This document shows, in pieces, positions 19,852 through 32,356 of a stretch of 64,000 nucleotides of DNA. The stretch's first letter is position 1. Each line of letters begins with the position of its first letter. A program made the position numbers and the translations under genes. Source of the stretch: Haematococcus lacustris (Eukaryota; Chlorophyta; Chlorophyceae; Chlamydomonadales; Haematococcaceae); contig JASKMD010000003.1 of assembly GCA_030144725.1 (NCBI GenBank), positions 10,903,447-10,967,446 on the forward strand, in the 5' to 3' direction. The notes beneath the pieces are model-generated. The model made no database searches, had not been told where the DNA came from, and was given only the letters and a program-made list of their open reading frames with translations.

Positions 19852-22800
19852 CCACGCTGCTACCCCACCACCTGCCCGCTGCTGCCCCACCCCCTGCCCG
19901 CTGCTGCCCCACCTCATGCCCGCTGCGGCCCCACCCCCTGCCCGCTGCTGCCCCACCCCATGCCCGCTGCTGCCCCACCCCATGCCCGATGCGGCCCCAC
20001 CCCCTGTCTGCTGCAGCAACCACATGCCCGCTGCTGCCCCACCCCATGCCCGCTGCGGCCCCACCCCATGCCCGCTGCGGCCCCCACCCCTGCCCGCTGC
20101 TGCCCACCCCCTGCCCGCTGCGGCCGCACCCCATGCCCGCTGCGGCCCCACCTTATGCCCGTTGCGGCTCCCACCCCTGCCCGCTGCTGCCCCACCCCCT
20201 GCCTGCTGCTGCCCCACCCCATGCCAGCTGCTGCCCCCACCCCTGCCCGCTGCTGCCCCACCTCATGCCCGCTGCGGCCCCACCCCCTGCCCGCTGCAGC
20301 AACCACATGCCCGCTGCTGCCCCACCCCATGCCTGCTGCGGCCCCACCACATGCCAGCTGCTGCCCCCACCCCTGCCTGCTGCTGCCCCACCTCATGCCT
20401 GCTGCGTCCCCCCCCCCTGCCCGCTGCTGCCCCACCCCATGCCCGCTGCGGCCCCACCCCCTGCCCGCTGCGGCTCCACCCCATGCCGCTGCGGCCCCAC
20501 CCCATGCCCGCTGCGGCCCCACCCCCTGCCCGCTGCTGCCCCACCACATGACCACTGCGGCTCCACCACATGCCAGCTGCGGCCCCACCCCATGCCAGCT
20601 GCGGCCCCACCCACTGCCCGCTCCTGCCCCACCTCATGCCTGCTGCTGCCCCGCCTCATGCCCGCTGCGGCCCTACCCCCTGCCCGCTGCGGCCCCACCC
20701 CCTGCCCGCTGCGGCCCCACCCCCTGCCCGTTGCTGCCCCACCCCATGCCCGATGCGGCCCCACCCCCTGTCTGCTGCAGCAACCACATGCCCGCTGCTG
20801 CCCCACCCCATGCCCGCTGCGGCCCCACCCCATGCCCGCTGCGGCACCCACCCCTGCCCGCTGCTGCCCACCCCCTGCCCGCTGCGGCCGCACCCCATGC
20901 CCGCTGCGGCCCCACCCCATGCCCGCTGCGGCCCCACCCCATGCCCGCTGCGGCCCCACCTCATGCCCGCTGCTGCCCCACCTCATGCCGGCTGCTGCCC
21001 CACCCCACGCCCGCTGTGGCCCAACCCCCCCGCTGCGGCCCCACCCCCTGCCCGCTGCGGCCCCACCTCATGCCGTCTGCGGCCCCACCTCATGCCCGCT
21101 GCTGCCCCACCCTCTGCCCGCTGCGACCCCACCCCCTGCCGGCTGCGGCCCCACCCCCTGCCCGCTGTGGCCCCACCCTCTGCCCGCTGCGGCCCCACCC
21201 CCTGCCCGCTGCGGCCCCACCCCCTGCCCGCTGCGGCCCCACCTTATGCCCGCTGCTGCCCCACCTAATGCCGGCTGCTGCCCCACCCCACGCCCGCTGT
21301 GGCCCCACCCCCTGCCCGCTGTGGCCCAACCCCCCCGCTGCGGCCCCACCCCCTGCCCGCTGCGGCCTCACCTCATGCCCGCTGCGGCCCCACCTCATGC
21401 CGGCTGCTGCCCCACCCCATGCGCGCTGCGGCCCCACCCTCTGCCCGCTGCGGCCCCACCCCCTGCCTGTTGCGGCCCCACCCACTGCCCGCTGTGGCCC
21501 CACCCTCTGCCCGCTGCGGCCCCACCCATTGCCCGCTGTGGCCCCACCCCCTGCCCGCTGCGGCCCCACCCCTGCCCGCTGCGGCCCCACCCATTGCCCG
21601 CTGCGGCCCCACCTCCTGCCCACTGCGGCCCCACCCCATGCCCGCTGCGGCCCCACCTCATGCCCGCTGCTGCCCCACCTCATGCCGGCTGCTGCCCCAC
21701 CCCACGCCCGCTGTGGCCCAACCCCCCCGCTGCGGCCCCACCCCCTGCCCGCTGCGGCCCCACCTCATGCCGTCTGCGGCCCCACCTCATGCCCGCTGCT
21801 GCCCCACCCTCTGCCCGCTGCGACCCCACCCCCTGCCGGCTGCGGCCCCACCCCCTGCCCGCTGTGGCCCCACCCTCTGCCCGCTGCGGCCCCACCCCCT
21901 GCCCGCTGCGGCCCCACCCCCTGCCCGCTGCGGCCCCACCTCATGCCCGCTGCTGCCCCACCTAATGCCGGCTGCTACCCCACCCCACGCCCGCTGTGGC
22001 CCCACCCCCTGCCCGCTGTGGCCCCACCCCCTGCCCGCTGCGACCCCACCCCCTGCCGGCTGCGGCCCCACCCCCTGCCCGCTGCTGCCCCACCCTCTGC
22101 CCGCTGCGGCCCCACCCCCTGCCCGCTGCGGCCCCACCCCCTGCCCGCTGCGGCCCCACCCACTGCCAACTGCGGCCCCACCCTCTGCCCGCTGCGGCCC
22201 CACCCATTGCCCGCTGCGGCCCCACCCCCTGCCCGCTGCGGCCCCACCCCTGCCCGCTGCGGCCCCACCCATCCTGCTGCGGCCCCACCTCATGCCCGCT
22301 GCTGCCCTACCTCATGCCGGCTGCTGCCCCACCCCACGCCCGCTGTGGCCCCACCCCCTGCCCGTTGCGGCCCTACCCAATGCCCGCTGCGGCCCCACCC
22401 CCTGCCCGCTGTGGTTTCACCCCCTGCCCGCTGCAGCCCCACCACATGCCCGCTGCTGCCCCACCCCCTGCCCGTTGCGGCCCCACCCCCTGCCCGCTAC
22501 TGCCCCACCACATGCCAGCTGCGGTCCCACCACATGCCAGCTGCTGCCCCACCCCCTGCCCGCTGCGGCCCCACCCCATGCCCGCCGTGGCCCCACCCCA
22601 TGCCCGCTGCGGCCCCACCCCATGCCAGCTGCTGCCCCACCCCCTCCCCCCTGCTGCCCCATTTTATGCCCGCTGCGGCCCCACCCCCTGCCCGCTGCTG
22701 CCCCACCCCATGCCCGCTGCGGCCCCACCCCATGCCAGCTGCTGCCCCACCCCCTCCCCCCTGCTGCCCCATTTTATGCCCGCTGCGGCCCCACCCCCTG

Positions 22801-25800
22801 CCCGCTGCTGCCCCACCTTATGCCCGCTGCAGCCCCACCCCATGGCCGCTGCGGCCCCACCCCCTGCCCATTGCGGCCCCACCCCCTGCCCGCTGCTGCC
22901 CCACCTTATGCCCGCTGCTGCCCCACACCCTGCCTGCTGCTGCCCCACCTTATGCCCGCTGCTGCCCCACCTTATGCCCGCTGCTGCCCCACCCCATGCA
23001 CGCTGTGGCCCCACCCCATGCACTCTGCGGCCCCACCCCATGCACGCTGCTGCCCCACCCCCTGCCCGCTGCGGCCCCACCCCCTGCCCGCTGCTGCCCC
23101 AACTTATGCCCGCTGCGGCCCCACCCCCTGCCCGCTGCTGCCCCACCCCTGCCCGCTGCTGCCCCACCTTATGCCCGCTGCAGCCCCACCCCATGCCCGC
23201 TGCGGCCCCACCCCCTGCCCGCTGCTGCCCCACACCCTGCCCGCTGCTGCCCCAACGCCTGCCCGCTGCTGCCCCACCTTATGCCCGCTGCTGCCCCACC
23301 CCATGCACGCTGTGGCCCCACCCCATGCACGCTGCGGCCCCACCCCATGCCCGCTGCTGCCCCACCTCATGCCCGCTGCGGCCCCACCCCCTGTCGATGC
23401 AACCCCACCACATGCCAGCTGCTGCCCCACCCCTTGCCCGCTGCTGCCCCACCTTATGCCCGCTGTGGCCCCACCCCCTGCCCGCTGCGGCCCCACCTCA
23501 TGCCACCTGCGGCCCCACCCCCTGCCCGCTGCAGCCCCACCCCCTGCCCGCTGCGGCCCCACCTCATGCCAGCTGCGGCCACACCCCCTGCCCGCTGCGG
23601 CCCCACCCCCTGCCAGCTGCTGCCCCACCCCCTGCCGGCTGCGGCCCCACCACATGCCGGCTGCAGCCCCACCCCCTGCCCGCTGCTGCCCCTCCACATG
23701 CCCGCTGCAGCCCCACCCCCTGCCGGCTGCGGCCCCACCCCCTGCCCGCCGCGGCCCCACCCCATGCACGCTGCTGCCCCACCCCCTGCCCGTTGCGGCC
23801 CCACCCCCTGCCCGCTGCTGCCCCACCTTATGCCCGCTGCAGCCCCACCCCATGGCCGCTGCGGCCCCACCCCCTGCCCGCTGCGGCCCCACCTTATGCC
23901 CGCTGCTGCCCCACACCCTGCCCGCTGCTGCCCCACCGCCTGCCCGCTGCTGCCCCACCTTATGCCCGCTGCTGCCCCACCCCATGCACGCTGTGGCCCC
24001 ACCCCATGCACGCTGCGGCCCCACCCCATGCACGCTGCTGCCCCACCCCCTGCCCGCTGCGGCCCCACCCCCTGCCCGCTGCTGCCCCAACTTATGCCCG
24101 CTGCGGCCCCACCCCCTGCCCGCTGCTGCCCCACCCCCTGCCCGCTGCTGCCCCACCTTATGCCCACTGCAGCCCCACCCCATGCCCGCTGCGGCCCCAC
24201 CCCCTGCCCGCTGCTGCCCCACACCCTGCCCGCTGCTGCCCCACCGCCTGCCCGCTGCTGCCCCACCTTATGCCCGCTGCTGCCCCACCCCATGCACGCT
24301 GTGGCCCCACCCCATGCACGCTGCGGCCCCACCCCATGCCCGCTGCTGCCCCACCTCATGCCCGCTGCGGCCCCACCCCCTGTCGATGCAACACCACCAC
24401 ATGCCAGCTGCTGCCCCACCCCTTGCCCGCTGCTGCCCCACCTCATGCCCGCTGCGGCCGCACCCCCTGCCCGCTGCTGCCCCACCCCATGCCAGCTGCT
24501 GCCCCACCCCCTGCCCCCTGCTGCCCCACCTTATGCCCGCTGTGGCCCCACCCCCTGCCCGCTGCGGCCCCACCTCATGCCAGCTGCGGCCCCACCCCCT
24601 GCCCGCTGCAGCCCCACCCCCTGCCCGCTGCGGCCCCACCTCATGCCAGCTGCGGCCACACCCCCTGCCCGCTGCGGCCCCACCCCCTGCCAGCTGCTGC
24701 CCCACCCCCTGCCGGCTGCGGCCCCACCACATGCCGGCTGCAGCCCCACCCCCTGCCCGCTGCTGCCCCTCCACATGCCCGCTGCAGCCCCACCCCCTGC
24801 CGGCTGCGGCCCCACCCCCTGCCCGCCGCGGCCCCACCCCATGCACGCTGCTGCCCCACCCCCTGCCCGTTGCGGCCCCACCCCCTGCCCGCTGCTGCCC
24901 CACCTTATGCCCGCTGCAGCCCCACCCCATGGCCGCTGCGGCCCCACCCCCTGCCCGCCGCGGCCCCACCCCATGCACGCTGCTGCCTCACCCCCTGCCC
25001 GCTGCAGCCCCACCCCCTGCCCCTGCGGCCCCACCCCCTGCCCGTTGCGGCCCCACCCCCTGCCCGCTGCGGCCCCACCTTATGCCCGCTGCTGCCCCAC
25101 CCCATGCCCGCTGCGGCCCCACCCCCTGCCCGCTGCGGCCCCACCCCCTGCCCGCTGCGGCCCCACCTCATGCCCGCTGCGGCCCCACCCCCTGCCCGTT
25201 GCGGCCCCACCCCCTGCCCGCCGCGGCCCCACCCCTTGCCCGCTGCGGCCCCACCCCCTGCCCGTTGCGGCCCCACCCCCTGCCCGCTGCTGCCCCACCT
25301 TATGCCCGCTGCAGCCCCACCCCATGGCCGCTGCGGCCCCACCCCCTGCCCGTTGCGGCCCCACCCCCTGCCCGCTGCTGCCCCACCTTATGCCCGCTGC
25401 TGCCCCACACCCTGCCCGCTGCTGCCCCACCGCCTGCCCGCTGCTGCCCCACCTTATGCCCGCTGCTGCCCCACCCCATGCACGCTGTGGCCCCACCCCA
25501 TGCACGCTGCGGCCCCACCCCATGCCCGCTGCTGCCCCACCTCATGCCCGCTGCGGCCCCACCCCCTGTCGATGCAACCCCACCACATGCCAGCTGCTGC
25601 CCCACCCCTTGCCTGCTGCTGCCCCACCCCCTGCCCGCTGCTGCCCCACCTTATGCCCGCTGCGGCCCCACCCCCTGCCCGCTGCGGCCCCACCCCATGC
25701 CCGCTGCGGCCCCACCCCATGCCTGCTGCGGCCCCACCCCATGCCCGCTGCGGCCGCACCCCATGCCCGCTGCTGCCCCCACCCCTGCCCGCTACTGCCC

Positions 25801-25880
25801 CACCCCATGTCCGCTGCTGCCCCACCCCCTGCCCGCTGCGGCCCCACCCCATGCCCGCTGCGGCCCCACCACATGTCACC
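19852..25880. repeat. 22-bp C-rich minisatellite array, ~6 kb
   Basis: About 270 copies of a 22-bp unit (core CCCCACCCCCTGCCCGCTG) carry variants CCCCTG/CCCATG/CTCATG/CTTATG and GCTGCTG/GCTGCGG. Blocks of several hundred bases recur, for example around 23380-23900 and 24350-24930, showing higher-order duplication. All three plus frames stay open for 3.9-5.9 kb because no unit variant contains a stop. The 22-residue periodicity of the conceptual proteins simply reflects 3 x 22 bp. The strand bias is extreme, with C-rich plus and G-rich minus strands. Confidence 0.95.
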
Positions 25881-26937
25881 ACATGTCTAACCCCACTGCT
25901 GCACCACTCTGGTAACCTTCCTATGGTCCACTTCGTTTAACTGTGTTGTGATGTGCCATAACCGCTATGTCCTATGCATGTGCATGTGTGCATGCAGGCC
26001 CCAACACCGCCCTGATAGGGGCTGGAAAGCTGCAGGCAGCGCTGCTAGTGCACCAGCACCCCATCACCAGTCCTGAAACGCAAGTCCATCACCAGTCCTG
26101 ACACCATCAACTTCAGGCACAGTGTGTTGCCGTATGGAAGCTGCTTTGCCCTGGTGGGTGCCTGTTGCCTCAGCTGCCCATACGAAGCACAAGCCAGGCA
26201 CCCGAGGCTGTTGCCACACCCTCGAGGCTGGGAGTTGGATAGCCTAGAGCGCACTGTTGCACTGCCCACTATCAGAAGCTGTCTTGCTGCCACATGTCAT
26301 GACATGAGTATGAATGTTGTGTGATCATGGTGTTGCGTAGGTTGCCACCAAAGCTAATGGACCAGTGGACGTCACCATTGATGGGTCAACTGCACAGCGC
26401 ACTCATACAAAGTAGTGTATAGCTGGCTTGCAAAACCAGGTAGTTAACGCCTAACGTTTGGTATGTAGGGTGTTGTGACCTAGAGGAGGACGAGACTCCC
26501 TTGGGGCCACAGTGCTCAAGATTGTCAGCCCTTGTGATGTTGCTACTCACAAGGTTGGCATCCCCATGTTGCAGTTTAGAAATGCTGTAAAATCACTCGT
26601 ACAAATTAGTTCATGGCTAGCTTCGAAACATGGGAGTTAATGCAATCCGAGCCAACTTGGGAGTTCAAGCCAGTAACCCGGTATGTAGTCTATTGTAACC
26701 TAGAAAACAACAAAACTTCCTGGGCCCAACTGTAATTCTCAAAAGGTGATGAGTTGTTAGACCAGGTGCTAGGCTGTGATCCTGATTTTTGCCAAGGGAG
26801 ATAGTACCGTGTGACCAAAGTGAGCTTATATGAAATTTGGATATGAGCGGATGTAAAGGATGCATTCAGCTTCCCAGCCTAGTAGGTAGCATGCAAATTG
26901 TCCCAGCCAGTGATGAGTTATGGTCCTTCATGTGTAT
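25881..26937. other. low-copy island between satellites, with a diverged tandem duplication
   Basis: No gene can be supported. A segment at about 26397-26530 (CACTCATACAAAGTAGTG, later GTATGTAGGGTGTTGTGACC) is repeated in diverged form at about 26590-26750 (CACTCGTACAAATTAGTT, later GTATGTAGTCTATTGTAACC), with an extra ~36 bp in the second copy. A possible exon-like stretch after an acceptor GCATGCAG at about 25997 reads GPNTALIGAGKLQAALLVHQ, but it soon meets a stop. Confidence 0.4.
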
Positions 26938-26996
26938 GCCTCGAGATACCTTGCATGGGATACCTCGCATGGGGTACCCCGCACGGGGTACCCCGC
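26938..26996. repeat. ~15-bp repeats (ATACCTCGCATGGGG)
   Basis: Four tandem imperfect copies of a 15-bp unit lead directly into the 12-bp minisatellite. Confidence 0.7.
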
Positions 26997-27289
26997 TTTC
27001 TGCATCCCTGCATTCGTGCCTGCATTCGTGCATGCATTCGTGGCTGCGTGCCTGCATTCGTGCATGCATTCGTGCCTTCGTGCTTGCCTTCGTACCTGCA
27101 TTCGTGACTGCACTCGTGACTGCATACGTGCCTGCAGGCGTCGCTGCATTCGTGCCTACATTCGTGCCAGCATTCGTGGCTGCATGCCTGCATTCGTGCA
27201 CGCATTCGTGCCTTCGTGCCTGCCTTCGTACCTGCATTCGTGCCAGCATTCGTGCCTGCATTCGTGCCTGCATTCGTGCGTGCATACGG
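26997..27289 (-). repeat. 12-bp minisatellite, inverted block (CTGCATTCGTGC)
   Basis: Imperfect tandem 12-bp units CTGCATTCGTGC run up to 27289. Some units (CTGCACTCGTGA at about 27107-27120) are the exact reverse complement of the unit in the next block. Confidence 0.85.
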
Positions 27290-29345
27290 GTGCAGTCACG
27301 AATGCAGTCTCGCGTGCAGTCACGGGTGCAGTCACGAGTGCAGTCACGAGTGCAGTCACGGGTGCAGTCACGAGTGCAGTCACGGGTGCAGTCACGAGTG
27401 CAGTCACGAGTGCAGTCACGAGTGCAGTCACGAGTGCAGTCACGAGTGCAGTCACGAGTGCAGTCACGGGTGCAGTCACGAGTGCAGTCACGAGTGCAGT
27501 CACGAGTGCAGTCACGAGTGCAGTCACGAGTGCAGTCACGAGTGCAGTCACGAGTGCAGTCACGAGTGCAGTCACGAGTGCAGTCACGAGTGCAGTCACG
27601 GGTGCAGTCACGGGTGCAGTCACGAGTGCAGTCACGAGTGCAATCACGGGTGCAGTCACGAGTGCAGTCACGAGTGCAGTCACGAGTGCAGTCACGAGTG
27701 CAGTCACGAGTGCAGTCACGAGTGCAGACACGAGTGCAGTCACGGGCGCAGTCACGAGTGCAGTCACGAGTGCAGTCACGGGTGCAGTCACGAGGGCACT
27801 CGAGAGTGCATTCACGAGAGCACACGAGGGTGCAGTCACGAGGACAGTCACGGGTGCAGTCACGAGTGCAGTCACGGGTGCAGTCACGAGTGCACTCACG
27901 AGTGCAGTCATGACAGCAGTCACGAGTGCAGTCACGGGTGCAGTCACGAGGGCAATAACGAGTGCCTTCACGAGAGCATTCGACGGTGCAGTCACGAGTG
28001 CAGTCACGAGTGCAGTCACGAGTGCAGTCACGAGTGCAGTCACGAGTGCAGTCACGAGTGCAGTCACGAGTGCAATCACGGGTGCAGTCACGAGTGCAGT
28101 CACGAGTGCAGTCACGAGTGCAGTCACGAGTGCAGTCACGAGTGCAGTCACGAGTGCAGTCACGAGTGCAGTCACGAGTGAAGTCACGAGTGCAGTCACG
28201 AGTGCAGTCACGAGTGCAGTCACGAGTGCAGTCACGGGTGCAGTCACGAGTGCAGTCACGAGTGCAGTCACGGGTGCAGTCACGAGTGCAGTCACGAGTG
28301 CAGTCATGAGTGCAGTCACGAGTGCAGTCACGAGTGCAGTCACGAGTGCAGACACGAGTGCAGTCACGGGCGCAGTCACGAGTGCAGTCACGAGTGCAGT
28401 CACGGGTGCAGTCACGAGGGCACTCGAGAGTGCAGTCACGAGAGCACACGATAGTGCAGTCACGAGGACAGTCACGGGTGCAGTCACGAGTGCAGTCACG
28501 AGTGCAGTCACGGGTGCAGTCACGAGTGCAGTCACGAGTGCAGTCACGGGTGCAGTCACGAGTGCAGTCACGAGTGCAGTCACGAGTGCAGTCACGAGTG
28601 CAGTCACGAGTGCAGTCACGAGTGCAGTCACGAGTGCAGTCACGAGTGCAGTCACGGGTGCAGTCACGAGTGCAGTCACGAGTGCAGTCACGAGTGCAGT
28701 CACGAGTGCAGTCACGAGTGCAGTCACGAGTGCAATCACGGGTGCAGTCACGGGTGCAGTCACGAGTGCAGTCACGAGTGCAGTCACGAGTGCAGTCACG
28801 AGTGCAGTCACGAGTGCAGTCACGAGTGCAGTCACGAGTGCAGTCACGAGTGCAGTCACGAGTGCAGTCACGAGTGCAGTCACGAGTGCAGTCACGGGTG
28901 CAGTCACGAGTGCAGTCACGAGTGCAATCACGGGTGCAGTAACGAGTGCAGTCACGAGTGCAGTCATGAGTGCAGTCACGAGTGCAGTCACGAGTGCAGG
29001 CACGAGTGCAGACACGAGTGCAGTCACGGGCGCAGTCACGAGTGCAGTCACGAGTGCAGTCACGGGTGCAGTCACGAGGGCACTCGAGAGTGCATTCACG
29101 AGAGCACACGAGGGTGCAGTCACGAGGACAGTCACGGGTGCAGTCACGAGTGCAGTCACGGGTGCAGTCACGAGTGCACTCACGAGTGCAGTCATGACAG
29201 CAGTCACGAGTGCAGTCACGGGTGCAGTCACGAGGGCAGTCACGAGTGCCTTCACGAGAGCATTCGACGGTGCAGTCACGAGTGCAGTCACGAGTGCAGT
29301 CACGAGTGCAGTCACGAGTGCAGTCACGAGTGCAGTCACGAGCGT
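27290..29345 (+). repeat. 12-bp minisatellite (GTGCAGTCACGA), ~170 copies
   Basis: A near-pure tandem array of GTGCAGTCACGA or GTGCAGTCACGG spans about 2.05 kb. A variant cluster containing CGAGGGCACTCGAGAGTGCA recurs at 27791, 28415 and 29075. The clusters at 27791 and 29075, with the downstream GTGCCTTCACGAGAGCATTC at 27962 and 29246, are offset by 1284 bp (107 units), so a higher-order block was duplicated. Frames on both strands are open and encode TSAV, RVQS, CSHE or TRDC repeats; I do not consider them genes. Confidence 0.95.
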
Positions 29346-29348
29346 AAC

Positions 29349-29385
29349 GAAGTGCCAAGCGGCCAAGCGGCCAAGCGGCCAAGCG
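29349..29385. repeat. short CCAAGCGG repeat
   Basis: Four near-perfect copies of GGCCAAGC at the edge of the 12-bp array. Confidence 0.7.
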
Positions 29386-29476
29386 GGCGGCGCGGTCAAG
29401 CGGACGAGAGGCACGGAGGCATCATCCCAAACCCCTTTGAAAAAGATATAACACTAAGGTGGGTTTAGTCACACAC

Positions 29477-29741
29477 GGGTTAGGGTTAGGGTTAGGGTTA
29501 GGGTTAGGGTTAGGGTTAGGGTTAGGGTTAGGGTTAGGGTTAGGGTTAGGGTTAGGGTTAGGGTTAGGGTTAGGGTTAGGGTTAGGGTTAGGGTTAGGGT
29601 TAGGGTTAGGGTTAGGGTTAGGGTTGGTTAGGGTTAGGGTTAGGGTTAGGGTTAGGGTTAGGGTTAGGGTTAGGGTTAGGGTTGGTTAGGGTTAGGGTTA
29701 GGGTTAGGGTTAGGGTTAGGGTTAGGGTTAGGGTTAGGGTT
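29477..29741 (+). repeat. telomeric tract (TTAGGG)n, ~265 bp
   Basis: About 43 units with two GGTTGGTTAGGG slips (near 29625 and 29683). It leads directly into the first unit of the 1307-bp array, just as the tract at 10911 leads into the solo unit. Confidence 0.95.
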
Positions 29742-31048
29742 AGCTATAACCTTAACACCTGTTGCTGCCTCCACAGTTTATGCCATATCTTTTCACTGGC
29801 TGCATGGAATTATTTCAAATTTGGCTTGCATGGCTCCTGGCCTCCATGCGCGCCTCGGGCGGGCCGGGCTGAGAGTGAGGTCCCTCGCGCGTCACACTTG
29901 TGCGCGTCTCCACCTGTGTACCTCTCTCACACACGGGATACCCCCGTTGAACCCACTTGGGCCGTCCATCCCCGGGCCTCCCGCGTCGCCATGACACGTG
30001 GCAACGTCCCGCAGGCCGGAGCAGCGGGGTTCGACTCGCGCCAGGCGCAGAATAAATAAAAATGCCAGAGCCCTCTCACTCAAGTGTGACTTTCGAAGCG
30101 CCCCGCGCCGGTCCAAGGGCAGTGACGGGGCCCGGGGGTGCCGGCCGGTCACCCGAGGTCACGGCTCGCGCGCGGAGCCAGTCCCGTGCGCGCCACCCAG
30201 CCTGGCACACCCCCACCCACCAAGGGGGGTCACCCACGTAGGTGAACCCCCCCACCCCCTGCTCGCCTCAGCCTGAAACTCGGTGCGTAGCTCCCTCTCA
30301 CCTCCCCCATGGCACCGCACCAGGTGTGGCTCACCTCCCAACCGCCCCTGCCCGCCTTGTGCCCCCCTCAGCCTGGCTCAGTGCCCACGCCAAACTTTGG
30401 CGGCGCGTAGAAAGCGCGTTTTTGAGTTTTGGGCCACGCGGAGCATACCGCTGGATGCGCCTTGCAAAATGCCGTCGATTGGTGCAGAAATCAGGCCAAA
30501 CGGCCAAGTCTAGGGTATCCTAGCCCTGTTCAAAGTTTGGACCTCTTGGCTCAGGTTAAGGACTTTGAATGTCACTGGAGTGAGCTGTAACTCGGTAGGT
30601 AGATGCGTTGTAGTACTGGCTACACGGTGCAACTTGTTTTACAGCCATCCGCCAAGTGGTTGCAAAGTTATAGGGGGGAGAGCGGAGCATGTCAGGTGTG
30701 GGTCACCTGGGGTGAGGCCCCTGGGTGCACTGGTGCAAGGCTGAGGTGTGGTGGTGACTAGTTGGAGCCAAAGGGCGAGCCCAGGAATGTGTTAGGGAAG
30801 TGACCCTAACGTGTTAGGGTGGCAACCCTAACACCCCAGGGTTAGGGTGAGGAGGCTAACACCCTAGGGTGAGGGTGAGCTCACCCTAACACCCCAGGGT
30901 GAAGGGCCAACCCTGCAGCCTGGGGGCTCCACCCAAACCGTTGCAACGTTGGGCTAGGGTCTAGGGCTTAAGGTTAGGGTTAGGGTTAGGGTTGGGGGCT
31001 TGGGTGTGGAGGTGGGTTTAGGGTCAGCAACCTAACACCTCAGGGTTT
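29742..31048 (+). repeat. array unit 1, older variant
   Basis: Variants: CACCTGTGTACCTCTCTC and CAAGGGCAGTGACGG in the 5' part (shared with units 3-11). The middle has CTGCTCGCCTCAG and CTTGTGCCCCCCTCAG. The 3' part has CTCAGGTTAAGG, TACTGGCTACACGGTG and GTGTTAGGGTGG, not shared with units 3-11. Confidence 0.85.
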
Positions 31049-32356
31049 AGCTATAACCTTAACACCTGTTGCTGCCTCCACAGTTTATGCCATATCTTTT
31101 CACTGGCTGCATGGAATAATTTCAAGTTTGGCTTGCATGGCTCCTGGCCTCCATGCGCGCCTCGGGCGGGCCGGGCTCAGAGTGAGGTCCCTCGCGCGTC
31201 ACACTTGTGCGCGTCCCCACATGTGTACCTCCCTCACACACGGGCTACCCCCCTTGGACCCACTTGCGCCGTCCACCCCCGGGCCTCCCGCGTCGCCATG
31301 ACACGTGGCAACGTCCCGCAGGCCGGAGCAGCGGGGTTCGACTCGCGCCAGGCGCAGAATAAATAAAAATGTCAGAGCCATCTCACTCAAGTGTGACTTT
31401 CGAAGCGCCCCGCGCCGGTCCAAGGGCCGTGACGGGGCCCGGGGGTGCCGGCCGGTCTCCCGAGGTCACGGCTCGCGCGCGGAGCCAGTCCCGTGCGCGC
31501 CACCCAGCCAGGCACACCCCCACCCTCACAAGGGGGGTCACCCACGTAGGTGAACCCCCCCGCCCCCTGCTCGCCTCAGCCTGAAACTCGGTGCGTAGCT
31601 CCCTCTCACCTCCCCCATGGCACCGCACCAGGTGTGGCTCACCTCCCCACGCCCCTTGCCCGCCTTGTGCCCCCCTCAGCCTGGCTCAGTGCCCACGCCA
31701 AACTTTGGCGGGGCGTAGAAAGCGCGTTTATGAGTTTTGGGCCACGCGGAGCATACCGCTGGATGCGCCTTGCAAAATGCCGTCGATTGGTGCAAAAATC
31801 AGGCCAAACGGCCAAGTCTAGGGTATCCTAGCCCTGTTCAAAGTTTGGACCTATTGGCTGGGGTCAAGGACTTTGAATGTCACTGGAGTGAGCTGTAACT
31901 CGGTAGGTAGATGCGTTGTAGTACAGGCTACACGACGCAACTTGTTTCACAGCCATCCGCCAAGTGGTTGCAAAGTTATGGGGGGGAGAGCGGAGCATGT
32001 CAGGTGTGGGTCACCTGGGGTGAGGCCCCTGGGTGCACTGGTGCAAGGCTGAGGTGTGGTGGTGACTAGTTGGAGCCAAAGGGCGAGCCCAGGAATGTGT
32101 TAGGGAAGTGACCCTAACGTGTAAGGGTGGCAACCCTAACACCCCAGGGTTAGGGTGAGGAGGCTAACACCCTTGGGTGAGGGTGAGCTCACCCTAACAC
32201 CCCAGGGTGAAGGGCCAACCCTGCAGCCTGGGGGCTCCACCCAAACCGTTGCAACGTTGGGCTAGGGTCTAGGGCTTAAGGGTAGGGTTAGGGTTAGGGT
32301 TGGGGGCTTGGGTGTGGAGGTGGGTTTAGGGTCAGCAACCTAACACCTCAGGGTTT
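31049..32356 (+). repeat. array unit 2, older variant
   Basis: The 5' part is like the solo unit (CACATGTGTACCTCCCTC, GGGCCGTGACGG), with private changes such as CCCTCACAAGGGGGG and GTTTATGAGTTTTGGG. The 3' part, including ACGCGGAGCATACCGC, GGCTGGGGTCAAGG and GTGTAAGGGTGG, matches units 3-11. Confidence 0.85.

Noticed and set aside
19770..25940. Very long ORFs (up to 1976 codons) in the 22-bp array
   Set aside because: All three plus frames are open because no repeat variant contains a stop; the periodicity equals three repeat units and no domain is present.
19852..29345. CRISPR-like array
   Set aside because: Repeats are directly adjacent without unique spacers, and the genome is eukaryotic.
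26837..29451. ORFs of 300-843 codons with TSAV, RVQS, CSHE or TRDC repeats
   Set aside because: A 12-bp unit without stops gives open frames on both strands. No start context or homology was seen.
30010..30070. tRNA gene suggested by GGTTCGACTCG in the subtelomeric unit
   Set aside because: The B-box has a mismatch, no good A-box lies at the right distance and the T stem does not pair.
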